Shown here in pieces: positions 34,324-47,200 of a stretch of 64,000 nucleotides of DNA. Where the stretch lies: contig OZ037765.1 of NCBI GenBank assembly GCA_964035545.1, forward strand, positions 2,207,001 through 2,271,000, written 5' to 3'. A program made the position numbers and the translations under genes. The stretch's first letter is position 1, and the number at the start of each line of letters is the position of its first letter. The notes below the pieces were generated by a model. That model made no database searches. It saw only the letters and a program-made list of their open reading frames with translations, and was not told the DNA's origin. Source of the DNA: Bugula neritina (taxonomy: Eukaryota; Bryozoa; Gymnolaemata; Cheilostomatida; Bugulidae).

Positions 34324-37213
34324 TTATTTTGTGCAGACGACACAAGTCAGCTGTTTATTGGCCTTATAAGGTGGACATTGCCCTGTGGTGCCATCTCCAG
34401 AGCAGTCAGTTCTTACAAAATAGAACAAAGCTCCGTTAGTATTTCCTTCCATTCCTCTGAGGTGTTCTGGCTCAACATTCACACACTCGTAGGTGGTAGG
34501 GTGAGCATGGTTGTAGTGACTGGTCATCAAGTAGCCTGCAAACAAAGTTTCATACAGTATACTGATTCAAGAAATACCTATATAGTTTTATTGAGTTGTT
34601 AATGTTTCAAGAATAATTGTATGATTGTAGGTTTCTATAAAAGAAAATAACAGAAGTTGACGAAATATAAATGTTTAGGTTTAGCTTTTAGTAAAAGATT
34701 TTTATATATTTTTTCAATTATTGTACATTGTCACACTGCAAATTAATTTTTATCAGTGAATCAAAATAGATGAATGAAATAAACTCAATAAATAAAATTA
34801 ATGATGAATATAATTAGCTAGTTTCCATCAGCACTGGACTGTTTCATGTAGCTTTTTTATTGAGGATAAGTTCAAATTTAGTCTTGAGTGTTTCAAAAAA
34901 TCACATCTTTGGTTTTTTTTCAGTTTAATAATTTTAGTGCTTAGATATATTTTAAAAGATGTTATCAATATTCTTAAATTCAAACAATTAAAGATTATTC
35001 ATTCAATGTACCTTCATATTCTTTAGTCCACTTAGCTGGACATTGCCTTTTAGCTGGAATCATTACAACAGCAGACCTGGTTTTAGTGTAGCATCTGGCG
35101 CATGGTACATTCTGATTAAAAGTTGAATCAGGAAAGATATCTTGATGTGTTCCAGATTCATATTCAACTCCACCTATCCAATCACCCCACCAGGTTGCAC
35201 TTCCAGTATAGTATTTGTTGTACTGGGGGTCTTTAAGAGGTAGACATTGGTAGTTGACTCCACCCCCAGTGTGAGTGTGATAAGAACCTCCAGCAAATCC
35301 TGAAATGAGAGAACATAAAAACACTATCACTCTGTCCTAATGGTTCCCATATATTTAACATACAATAACGTGTACATGCTTTACAATACCTTCATAAAGT
35401 GTGACTGAAACACTTTCACAAGTGTGTCTGCCCCATCTGGTGTACACAGCTCCACTTTCAACCACAGATGTAGCGCCTGGAAGTCCAGGAACACCACGTA
35501 TTCCTTGGACACCACTGGCCCCTTTAGTACCTTTTATACCATCATTGCCTTTAGCTCCTTTAGCTCCATCTACTCCCCTGTTTCCTTTAGTACCTGGTAA
35601 ACCAGGCAAACCTTGAAATCCAAATGCTCCTTTATCTCCCTTCTGTCCTGGAAATCCATCTCTTCCTGTAGAATGATTTTACTTGAGTATTTTATACTGT
35701 CTCTTACTAATTTGTTTACTGTCTCCTAGTTAGATGTTTACTGACTTCCAGTTATCTGTTTTGCCAACAAAGTCACTGCGCAGTTTATTGTAAGCATTGA
35801 GTTACCAGAGCATATGTATGCTTGTGAAATAAAATACAGATACTGTATCAAATCTGTCAGTAATACATGACTCACCATCTCTACCATCTCTGCCATTTAC
35901 ACCATCTTTTCCATACTCTCCATCTTTTCCAGAAACTCCTCTGACTCCTTAAAATAACAGGAATTTATGGAATATTTTGTTATCGCTAACTATTCGAAAC
36001 TGACTTAGTTTAAATGGAACTCTTTCTCTATTTCTTACCACTTAAGAGTTATCACCTACCAAAAATACAAATCTGATTTAGTAATTTGGCCGTATCTTCA
36101 TCATAACTGACTTCTAAGTCATCTGCTTCAGGTAGTTGTCCATTGAGTAGCTGCAAGATAGTCAGTAACGAGTAAAGACTCTATTTCTAAAGTAACAATT
36201 ATATCTGTATGTGATGGAGAATTTCAAGTGCCTCAAGTCCATGCTACTAACATGACTTTATGCACAAACGGCATTTTGTAAAATTTATAGGTTCTTAGAC
36301 AATAGTAAGTGGACTGCAAACCTTTCTATCAAGAATGAACCCAGGATTCTCTTGAGGTTACCAAGAGGTAGAGATCAAAGGTCAACTTAGTAATAAAACA
36401 TATTTATACTGATTAGTTGAAGATTAAAAACAAATTATCTTTATATTTCCTTATAATAAATGACTAGTGCGAGGGACTTGCAGTATTCCAAGAGGTATTA
36501 GCTATCAAACAATAATACTTGTTATCTGTTGGTTCTACAGCATAAAAAAGGAGAATTTTCGGCAGAGACAATCCTGTTTTATAGAATAACAATTAATTTG
36601 TAAACGCAAGAAACTGATTTAACAATAAAACTCACAGCTTGAAGTAGTGAGTTTATAGTGTGACGTTGAGAGTGAATCAGATTTCTTAAATCTTCATTTA
36701 CTTGACTTTGCTCTTTCATTTTGAGCTCTTGCTCTTTCATCTTGTCTTCCAGTGACTTCAGTCTGTCTTCAAGTTCCTGAGTTTCTTTCTGGTGTAACTC
36801 TAGACTCTCTAATCTGTCTTCCAAACTTTGTATTTTACTCTGGAGAACTTCTGCATACTCTTTAAACTCTTCACTTGGCAGCACAGTACCAGATGCATAG
36901 CCAAGTAGGGTACAGAGTGCCAGCAAAACAGGTGCTAAAATTTCAAAAGATTAAACTGCTTAGTTTTATATATATTTTTTGTTGCTTTTTAGCCATCAAA
37001 GCTGTAATTTATGTTTAAATTTGATAACGAATATTTTCCAATATTACACCTGATAAAATATTCTAGTTAAATACTCATTAGTTGTTATAAATAATAATAG
37101 TAATTAATAAGCCAGGCATAGCTTAGCATTCAGCAATAACAGAGCCACACATGTGACACATTGCAAACTATCAGTATCTTATCTTCACTAAACCTACCTG
37201 ACTTCAAGTCCAT
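34324..37213 (-). CDS. Secreted short-chain collagen C4-like protein, copy 7 (417 aa)
   Basis: Exons: 37213-37198, 36934-36636, 36150-36060, 35947-35876, 35665-35390, 35299-35012 and 34535-34324. Exon 5 is the 276-nt form and exon 4 the 72-nt form. The exon-2 acceptor leads into CACCTG, giving MDLKSAPVLL. The last residue pair before the exon-2 donor is QA rather than HA. The variable patch reads ATWWGDWIGGVEYESG with HQDIFPDSTFNQ. Exon 7 has ECVNVEPEHLRG where most copies have [12 protein letters not shown]. No inactivating lesion is visible in the coding part, although the usual AATAAA signals downstream are both changed to AATGAA. Confidence 0.87.
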
Positions 37214-37295
37214 CTTCACTTCTGCTATGCATGCAGTGTTATGATTAGAAATTCAGAATTTATTTAACTTATTTGTTCAAAAAGCCAATCAGGTG
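37214..37295 (-). promoter_or_regulatory. Putative core promoter of copy 7
   Basis: The inverted CCAAT box is at 37285-37289, 72 bp before the ATG; the 4-bp excess over other copies comes from a duplicated ATGC in the leader. Confidence 0.45.
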
Positions 37296-38382
37296 ATGCA
37301 AAGCACAAAAGCTAATGTTTCTATTTGCTATGGAGTGAATGAATGAATTTTTGTGTTTATAAAGCTCACATTTACATCATACACCAAATCTCCCCTTTTA
37401 AATTGCAAGGGTTGGCCAACATCCCAACTATATTTACAATATATCTATTTTGAAGTTCTGTCTCTGATAACAAGTATTCTCACTTATATAGCTATGAAAT
37501 GCATTTTACTATTCTCTAATGATGTTGAATCCAATTTTTCATACTGGGTTTTTTCAACTTTCCAGATAAATTTTGTTGTTTTTAACAATATTGTACTTTT
37601 GAATTGCATGTAATCTTGCCACTGTTGCTTAATGGTGTGGTTTGATGTAATAATATTTCTTAAAACATAAAGTTTTGTAATTTCTAGAACGAATAAAAGT
37701 AGCAGACACAGTGACCGAATTACGAAACTTATTGAACTACATATTAGCTGTATATAGTCTAATTTATTTCACAAAAATATAATATCATATCCTTCCATTC
37801 ACAAAAAAAAGATAATATAAAATAATTGAAAACTTGAATGAATGCAAACTTATTAACCTATCATTGAATGTGATGTACAAATCTCGACACTACATAAAGC
37901 CTTTACACGTCTTCACTGTAAGAGTTGACTTGGTTGAACTCTAGAAGGAAGTGTGTTGGTATTTGGTAAGTAAAGAGAAGAGATGGTATCTCTATACAGC
38001 TTTGTGCGTTTGCATATTATGTTTGATATAACTACTATTGTAAATACCATATCTATGTCAATTGTCTATTTGAATTGTATAGCTTTTTTATTTTATTTAT
38101 AAGCAATGCAATTGAATTAAATATCAGGTATTTCTTTTATAGTTGGAACACATTCAATGCAGCAACACATCTACTTTGTATGTATAAATGTGCTCTTGTT
38201 GAAGATATTTAGTTACTGAAAAGATAGCTATTAAATCCAACAACCTAAATATAGCATCTACTCCAAGTTGCAAATAACCATATCACATTGAATAAAGACT
38301 TATCAAGTGCTTCTCTTAACTTTTACAAAGTACTTGATATTGAGGCCAAATAGAAATGTTTTCAGAACTTACATCATAAAAC

Positions 38383-38512
38383 TTTTGCTCCCCCCCCCCC
38401 ACTGGGATTAAAACCGGAGACCCCTGGCTTGCAAGAAGCATGCTAAGCATATTATACCACAGAGATTACTGCGTAACCTCAACACTGGGTTCAAATTCCA
38501 GTAGGAGCAAAT
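38383..38512. repeat. tRNA-like inverted repeat, copy F
   Basis: Facing ends TTTTGCTC plus a C run, and GTAGGAGCAAA, with B-box remnants on each strand. Confidence 0.5.
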
Positions 38513-39029
38513 GTTTACAAGCTAGGTTGCTTTTAGGAAACTTGATTCAATCATGTATTTTATCAGCAATAATATGGAAATAGCACATCAGTAGACTTTA
38601 CTGATTGAGAGGAGAAGCTGGAACTTGCTCTACACAAGGTGAGTGAGTGTTTTTTGGTGGTTGGATAAAGTACAGCTACAAACTGCAGAAGAACTAATAT
38701 AAGTACACAGACATGGTGGGGAGAATTCTGAAAGATAAACAAAATGTTCGTAAAAACGATAATGCTTTATTGTTTATTACATTTTTAATAAGAAAGACAG
38801 AAGTTATTGCACTTTTTAGAAATTATTTAATTTTAGCAACAGTAGTGTGGTTAGTAATTCTATCACGGTATTTCAAGTTTTTAATGATAGGCTCAGTAAG
38901 CAGCTGTTTGAAGTTTCCCTTTTTAACAAAATTTCAGATTGTTTAAAGATTGAAAGTCTGCGTAAAACTGGAGGTTGATAGGTTAATCTATAATAAAACT
39001 CATCAATAGAGTTTCCTTAATTAGCAAAG

Positions 39030-41891
39030 TTATTTTGTGCAGACGACACAAGTCAGCTGTTTGTTTGCCTCATAAGGTGGACATTGCCCTGTGGTGCCAT
39101 CTCCAGAGCAGTCAGTTCTTACAAAATAGAACAAAGCTCCGTTAGTATTTCCCTCCATTCCTCTGAGGTGTTCTGGCTCAGCATCCACACACTCATAGGT
39201 GGTAGGGTGAGGATGGTTGTGGTGATGAGTCATCAAGTAGCCTGCAAACAAAGTTTCATGCAATATACTAATTCAAAGAATACCTATATAGTTCTATTGA
39301 TTTGTTAATGTTTTAAGAATAATTGTATGACTGTAGGTTTCTATAAAAGAAAATAGCAGAAGTTAACGCAATAAAAGTGTTTAGGTTTAGCTTTTAGTAA
39401 AAACTTTTTATAGATTTTTTCAATTATTGTACATTGTCACACTGCAAATTAATTTTTATCAGTGAATCAAAATAGATGAATGAAATAAACAAAATATAAG
39501 CAGTTAGTTTCCATCAGCACTAGTCTGTTTCATGTAACTTTTTTATTGAGATTAAATTCAAATTTAGTCATGAGTATTTCAAAAGATCACACATTTTGTG
39601 TGTTTTTCAATTTATTAAATTTACTGCTTAGAGATACTTTAAAAACTTTAGATGTTATCAATATAATAAAATCCAACTTTTAATAACACCATTTATTAAA
39701 TGTACCTTCATATTCTTTAGTCCATTTAGCTGGACATTGCCTTTTAGCTGGAATCATAACAACAGCAGACCTGGTTTTAGTGTAGCATCTAGCACATGGT
39801 ACATTCTGATTAAAAGTTGAATCAGGAAAGATATCTTGATGTGTTCCAGTTTCATATTCAACTCCACTTATCCAATCACCCCACCAGTCGTTACCTCCAG
39901 TGTAGTATTTGTTGTACTGAGGGTCTTTAAGTGGTAGACATTGATAGTTGACTCCACCCCCAGTGTGAGTGAGATGAGAACCTCCAGCAAATCCTGAAGT
40001 CAGAGAACATGTAAACACTATCACTCTGCTTTAAAGATTTCTTCATATTTAACTTACAATGATGTGTACATGCTTTGCAATACCTCCATAAAGTGTGGTT
40101 GAAACACTTTCACAAGCGTGTCTCCCCCATCTGGTGTACACAGCTCCACTTTCAACCACAGATGTAGCACCTGGAAGTCCAGGAACACCACGTATTCCTT
40201 GGACACCAGAAGCCCCTTTAGTTCCTTTTATACCATCATCGCCTTTATCTCCTTTTGCTCCATCTACTCCCCTGTTTCCTTTAGTACCTGGTAAACCAGG
40301 CAAACCTCGAAATCCAGATGCTCCTTTATCTCCCTTCTGTCCTGGAAATCCATCTCTTCCTGTAGAAAGACTTTACTTGAGTATTTTTATACTGTCTCTT
40401 AGTTATTTGGTTACTGTCTACTAGTTAGATGTTTACTGCCTTCCAGTTATCTGTTTTGCCAACAAAGTCACTGTGCAGTTTATTGTAAGCATTGAGTTAC
40501 CAGAGCAGATGTATGCTTGTGAAATAAAATACAGATACTGTATCAACTCTGTCTGTAATACATGACTCACCATCTCTACCATCTCTGCCATTTACACCAT
40601 CTTTTCCAGAAACTCCTCTGACTCCTTGCATGAAATAAAAAGGATATGAAATTTTGTTATTGCTAACTATATTCAGAACTGACTTAGTTTAAATGGAACT
40701 CTTTCTCTATTTCTTACCACTTAAGAGTTATCACCTACCAAAAATACAGATCTGATTTAGTAATTTGGCCGTATCTTCATCATAACTGACTTCTAAGTCA
40801 TCTGCTTCAGGTAGTTGTCCATTGAGTAGCTGCAAGATAGTCAGTAACAAGTACAAGACTCCATTTTTAAAGTAACAATTATATCTGTACGTGATGGAGA
40901 ATTTCAAGTGCCTCAAGTCCATGCTACTAACATGACTTTATGCACAAACGGCATTTTGTAAAATTTATAGGTACTTAGACAATAGTAAGTGGACTGCAAA
41001 TCGTTCTATAAAAAACGAACCCAGGATTCTCTTGAGGTTACCAAGAGGTAGAGATCAAAGGTCAACTTAGTAATGAAACATATTTATACTGATTAGTTGA
41101 AAATTAAAAACAAATTATCTTTATATTTCCTTATAATAAATGACCAGTGAGGGACTTGCAGTATTCCAAGAGGTATTAGCTATCAAACAATAATACTTGT
41201 TATCTGTTGGTTCTACAGCATAAAAAATGAAGATTTTAGGCAGAGACAATCCTGTTTTATAGAATAACAATTAATTTGTAAACGCAAGAAACTGATTTAT
41301 CAATAAAACTCACAGCATGAAGTAGTGAGTTTATAGTGTGACGTTGAGAGTGAATCAGATTTCTTAAATCTTCATTTACTTGACTTTGCTCTTTCATTTT
41401 GAGTTCTTGTTCTTTCATCTTGTCTTCCAGTGACTTCAGTCTGTCTTCAAGTTCCTGAGTTTCCTTCTGGTGTAACTCTAGACTCTCTAATCTGTCTTCC
41501 AAACTCTGTATTTTACTCTGGAGTACTTCTGCATACTCTTTAAACTCTTCACTGGGCAGCACAGTACCAGATGCATAGCCAAGTAGGGTACAGAGTGCCA
41601 GCAAAACGTGTGCTAAAATTTCAAAAGATTACTGCTTAGTTATATATATATATTTTGTTGCTTTTTAGCCATCAATTGGCTGTAATTTATGTTCAAATTT
41701 GATAATGAATATTTTCCAATATTGCACCTGAAGCAATATTCTATTTAAATACGCCTTAGTTGTTATTAAAAATAATAGTAATTAATAAGCCAGACATAGC
41801 TTAGCATTCAGCAATAACAGAGCCACACATGTGACACATTACAAACTATCAGTATCTTATATTCATTAAACCTACCTGACTTCAAGTCCAT
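39030..41891 (-). CDS. Secreted short-chain collagen C4-like protein, copy 8 (411 aa)
   Basis: Exons: 41891-41876, 41612-41314, 40829-40739, 40624-40571, 40359-40084, 39993-39706 and 39241-39030. Exon 4 is the 54-nt form and exon 5 the 276-nt form. Exon 5 ends in LYGG rather than LYEG at the junction with exon 6, and its collagen has more acidic triplets (GDKGDDGIKG). The variable patch reads [16 protein letters not shown] with HQDIFPDSTFNQ, close to copy 7. The intron-4 acceptor follows a small insertion (TTTCATGCAAG). The coding frame is intact, so it is probably functional. Confidence 0.87.
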
Positions 41892-41970
41892 CTTCACCTC
41901 TGCTATTCAGTGTTATGATTAGAGATTCACAATTTATTTAACTTATTTGTTCAAGGAGCCAATCAGGGGC
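41892..41970 (-). promoter_or_regulatory. Putative core promoter of copy 8
   Basis: The inverted CCAAT box is at 41959-41963, 68 bp before the ATG. Confidence 0.45.
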
Positions 41971-43134
41971 TTCCAAGCACAAAAGCCAATTTCACTTTAC
42001 TATTGAGTGAATGAATGTTTTTTTGTGGTTTTGTGGTTATAAATTTTACATTTGCATCATAAATCAAACCTCCCCTATTGAATTGCAAATTTTTGCAAAC
42101 TTTCTAGCTATTTACAACATGTATTTTTTAGTTTTATGTCTGATAACATGTATTCTCACTGATTATATAGCTATAGACTACATTCTACTATTCCCTAATG
42201 ATGTTGAATACAATTTTTCATTCTGGGTTTTTGCTCACTTTTCACAAATGTTTATTGTTTTTAACAATTAATGTACTTTTAAATTGTTTGTAATCTTGCC
42301 ACTGTTGCTTTGGTGCGTAGTGTGATATAATAAGATTCCTTAAAGCATTGAGTTTTGTAACTTCTAAAACTAATAAAAGTAGCAGACACAGTGACTGAAT
42401 GACAAAACTTATTAAACTACATTTGACACTACATTTTAGCTGTAATTGACTAATTTATTTCACAAGTATATCATGGAATTTGTAATTTTAAAGCTATCAT
42501 ATCCTTCTATTAACAATAAGAAGATAATATAATAAACTAATTGAAAACGTAAATAAATGCAAACTTATTAACCTATCATTGAATGTGATGTACAAGTCTT
42601 GACACCACATAAAGCCTTTATACGTCTTCACTGTAAGAGTTGACTTGATTGAACTCTAGAAGGAAGTGTGTTGGTATTTGATAAGTAAAGAGAAGAGATT
42701 GTATCTCTATACAGCTTTGTGTGTTTGCATATTACGTTTGACGTAAATACTATTGCAAATACCATATCTATGTCAATTGCCCATTTGTATTGTATAGCTT
42801 TTTCTTTATATTATTTATTAGCAATGCAATGAAATTAAATATCAGGTATTTCTTTTATAGTTGCAACATAGTCAATGCAGCAACGCGTCTACTTTGTATA
42901 TGCAATGTGCTGCTCTTTAAATTCTTCAGCTGCTGAGAAGGTTGCTATATAAATCCTAACTATATAGTATCTCCCCTTAAGGATAATCATATCACATTGA
43001 ATAAAGACTTGAGTGTTTCTGCCTTCTTTCATGCTTGACTTTTTATTTGATTATGAATAGAAACTTTCTGCTTCTATAAGTTTTCAGGTTTTTGAGGCCG
43101 ACTATAGAAATGTTCGCAGAACTTACATTATAAA

Positions 43135-43235
43135 ACTTTTACACACACTGGAATCTGAACCCAATACCTTCAGCTTACAAGCAGGCGTACTAGCCTCTAT
43201 ACAACACAGGGCTATCGGGTAATCTCAGCATTACA
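43135..43235 (-). repeat. Degenerate tRNA-derived SINE-like sequence, sister of 21030
   Basis: It has the same A-box, TTGTAAG and B-box-like order on the minus strand as the stretch at 21030-21115. The B box is further decayed (GGTATTGGGTTC). Confidence 0.4.
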
Positions 43236-43303
43236 CCCCACCCTGTTCTCCCCACTGCACTTGTCTATCTACTACTCTTTCCTGGCTTCTTAACTCCTTT
43301 GAA

Positions 43304-43474
43304 GTACTACTATACTACTGCTGCTGCTACTACAACTGCTGCTACTACTACTACTACTACTGCTACTACTACTACTGCTACTGCTGCTGCTGCTACTGCT
43401 GCTGCTGCTACTGCTGCTGCTGCTACTACTGCTGCATGCTGATTTCGCTGCATGCCGCTGCTGCTGCTACTACA
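43304..43474. repeat. CTA/CTG trinucleotide microsatellite
   Basis: It is about 170 bp against about 280 bp in the sister spacer at 21199, with the same interruption (TGATTTCGC between GCATGC), so the difference reflects repeat contraction or expansion after duplication. Confidence 0.95.
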
Positions 43475-44298
43475 CTTCACTGAAGACAGAAATGGCTCAT
43501 AAAACCACTGCCCCCCCCCCCCCATTAACTTGAGATCTGTAGTTTGTAAGCAACTATTACACCACAGAGGCTATTGCAGTGGGTAACCTCAACACTACAT
43601 CCATGAATTTTTTCAAAAAACCCTCCAAATATCAATATTGGAAATTAATTTAAGTCACATGCCTGCAAAGCATATTGTCGTGGAAAAAAACATTTTAAAC
43701 AACACCATTATTTGTAAGAGTTTCTGTGTTATCCTCAATTTAGCTGGATGTCCAGCACCATAGCTAAATAGTTACTACTTTACTAATAGTCAACCAATTA
43801 AAAAAAGCTTATTTCAGCTATTATCATACATAATAAACTAATATAAACGCAGACATGGCATGGATATTTTAAAAGATAAGACATATTTGTGTAAATAATA
43901 AACTTTTATTTATTACATGTACTATATATATAAGAATGACATAAGTTTGTGCTTTTAGCTTAATTAACTTTGACATTAGAGTGGTTAGTAAATTTATAAC
44001 CAAAAAGATATACTTTTTAAAAAAATTAATTATTAAGCCCAGAAAGCATCTGTTTTAATTTAACAACACTTGAGATTGTTTAAAGATGAAAAGTCCGAGC
44101 AAAACTGAAGAAAAGTGGTTAATGGGTTATGCTATTGAAAACTCATTTAACAAAGTTATTTAGTACAGACAACATGGTTCAGTTGTTTCTTAGCCTCACT
44201 TGTCTAATTAATTATTTGCCTTATTAGGTTAAAATCAATAAAATTGTTGTTAGCATTGAGTATTCCAATACTATAAGCTTGAGTCAGACCGCCTTCAG

Positions 44299-47200
44299 CT
44301 ATTTAGTGCAGACGACACAAGTCAGCTGTTTGTTTGCCTCATAAGGTGGACATTGCCCTGTAGTGCCTTTTCCAGAGCAGTCAGTTCTTACAAAAAAGAA
44401 AAAAGCTCCTTCAGCCTTTGCCTCCATTCCTCTGATGTATTCTGGCTTAGCATCCACACACTCGTAGGTGGTAGGGTGAGCATGGTTATAGTGATTAGTC
44501 ATCAAGTAGCCTACAAGCATGAGGTTTATTGCAGTTCATTCATTTAGTTTATAATCATTAATCTTTATTAACATGAAATTTAGTGTACTTTCTCAATTGT
44601 TATTTTATTGATTATGGATACTTTAAAGTTGGGATGGTAGCAGACCCAAAGAACAAATCTTTAGAAGCTATTTGAAATGTCAATTTACTATAAAGGCAGC
44701 CAAGTCAAACAAAGTACTATCGGAAGCTTGTAGAAAATTAGGCCTTCAACACTGTGCTTAAATGCCAGCTTCAATTGTCTGGAGTGTGGCTCATTATGCT
44801 TATTATAGTTAACCCAAACACTCAGCCTGGTCAGGTCTCATATAGTGTGTATAGAATTCGAAGATGTGGCAAATGAGAATCTGTTGGAAACATTAATATT
44901 AAAGTATTAAAACGTAGATTATCTATATAAGATTATAAGGTGACAGAGAGCTTCAGAAAGTAACGATTTCTCAGTTGCTAACTTGGTATAAAATAAAACC
45001 TAGCACTGAAAATCAGTTAATCTAATCTCTAAAACTAGTAATCTGCTCAGTCAGTGTAAAAATATCAAATTCAAACTTTTAATGAAAATAATTAATTCAA
45101 TGTACCTTCATATTCTTTAGTCCACGTAGCTGGACAATGCCTTTTAGCTGGAATCATTACAACAGCAGATCTGGTTTTAGTGTAGCATCTGGCACATGGT
45201 ACGTTCTGATTATAAGTTGAATCAGGAAATATGTCTTGATGTTTTCCAGTTTCATATTCAACTCCACTTATCCAATCACCCCACCAGGCTGCACTTCCAG
45301 TATAGTATTTGTTGTACTGGGGGTCTTTAAGAGGTAGACATTGATAGTTGACTCCGCCCCCAGTGTGAGTGTAATAAGAACCTCCAGCAAATCCTGAAAT
45401 CAGAGAACATGTAAACACTATCACTCTGTTCTGAAGGTTCCCATATAGTTAACTTACAATAATGTGTACATACTTCACAATACCTTCATAAAGTGTAACT
45501 GAAACACTTTCACAAGCGCGTCTCCCCCATCTGGTGTACACAGCTCCACTTTCAACCACAGATGTAGCACCTGGAAGTCCGGGAACACCACGTATTCCTT
45601 GGACACCACTAGCCCCTTTAGCACCTTTTATGCCATCATTGCCTTTAGCTCCTTTAGCTCCATCTACTCCCCTGTTTCCCTTAGTACCTGGTAAACCGGT
45701 AGGTCCTGTAGCTCCGTCACTTCCCTGCTCACCAATAGCTCCCTCTTCTCCCTTTGGACCTGGTAAACCAGGCAAACCTTGAAATCCAGATGTTCCTTTA
45801 TCTCCCTTCTGTCCTGGAAATCCATCTCTTCCTGTAGAAAGAATTTACTTGAGTATTTTATACTGTCTCTAAGTTATCTGTTTACTGTCTCCTAGTTGGA
45901 TGTTTACTGCCTTCCAGTTATCTGTTTTGCCAACAAAGTCACTGTGCAGTTTATTGTAAGCATTGAGTTACCAGAGCAGATGTATGCTTGTGAAATAAAA
46001 TACAGATACTGTATCAATTCTGTCTGTAATACATGACTCACCATCTCTACCATCTCTGCCATTTACACCATCTTTTCCATCATCTCCATCTTTTCCAGAA
46101 ACTCCTCTGACTCCTTGAAATAACAGAAATTCATGGAATATTTTGTTATCGCTAACTATTCGGAACTGACTTAGTTTAAATGGAACTCTTTCTCTGTTTC
46201 TTACCACTTAAGAGTTATCACCTACCAAAAATACAAATCTGATTTAGTAATTTGGCCGTATCTTCATCATAACTGACTTCTAAGTCATCTGCTTCAGCTA
46301 GTTGTCCATTGAGTAGCTGCAAGATAGTCAGTAACAAGTATAAGACTCCATTTTTAAAGTAACAATTATATCAGCATGTGATGAAGAATTTCAAGTGCCT
46401 CAAGTCCATGCTACTATTTTGACTTGATAGTTATTGCATAGCACTAAATAAAAAATGGGGTTAAGTACATGACTTGGAGATTGTTAAATAGCACGAATAA
46501 AGTATAAATCAACGTTTTCCTGACGTTAGCTTTGACTTTAGGAAGGACTAGCTACTACTTTAGGCACAAAAACTATTCTGTAAGATTAGTTTATTTGGCA
46601 ATACAAAGGTTTTATAACAATCATCGCAATTTTCACATATCACAAGTTAAAGAGATTCAAGGTTTCGTCCAGATTACCAGGAGGTATAGGTCAAAGGTCA
46701 ATACTGTTTTAGTACATGCCTAATATTTTATAAAAAATATTTTTACTAGAAAGTTGAAAATTGAAAAATAAAGTATCTTTATATCCCTTTGTTAAATAAC
46801 GACCTCAGTTAATGACCTAAAATTATGAGACTATAGAATACTTTTCAGCTGTTGGTTACACAGAATACAAAGTGAGGATTTTAAGCAGACACCACCCAGT
46901 TTTATAGAATAACAATTAATTTGTAAACGCAAGAAGCTGATTTAACAATAAAACTCACAGCATGAAGTAGTGAGTTGATAGTGTGACGTTGAGAGTGAAT
47001 CAGATTTCTTAAATCTTCATTTACTTGACTTTGCTCTTTCATTTTGAGTTTTTGTTCTTTCATCTTGTCTTCTAGTGACTTCAGTCTGTCTTCAAGTTCC
47101 TGAGTTTCCTTCTGGTGTAACTCTAGACTCTCTAATCTGTCTTCCAAACTCTGTATTTTACTCTGGAGTACTTCTGCATACTCTTTAAACTCTTCACTGG

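Larger units (their letters stand above)
37214..39029. other. Spacer between copy 7 and copy 8
   Basis: It contains the conserved block at 37911-38005, the tRNA-like inverted repeat with a long C run at 38383-38512, and a minus-strand AATAAA for copy 8 at 38766-38771. An open frame of 77 codons at 38713-38946 lies over the 3' UTR and is not supported as a gene. Confidence 0.6.
41892..44298. other. Spacer between copy 8 and copy 9 with microsatellite
   Basis: It contains the conserved block at 42628-42722, a tRNA-like stretch at about 43135-43235, a shorter CTA/CTG microsatellite and a minus-strand AATAAA for copy 9 at 43905-43910. It is the sister of the copy 4-5 spacer, including both microsatellite edges. 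Confidence 0.6.

Noticed and set aside
43310-43525. Ala/Val-rich 71-codon frame
   Set aside because: Same microsatellite effect in the sister spacer.
2721-44547. Plus-strand open frames of 64-118 codons opposite every exon 7
   Set aside because: They mirror the conserved coding exon on the minus strand; their conservation follows from that exon.
3679-45782. Proline-rich plus-strand open frames opposite every exon 5
   Set aside because: They are the antisense of Gly-X-Y codons (GGN read backwards gives NCC). They lack their own start context and splice signals.
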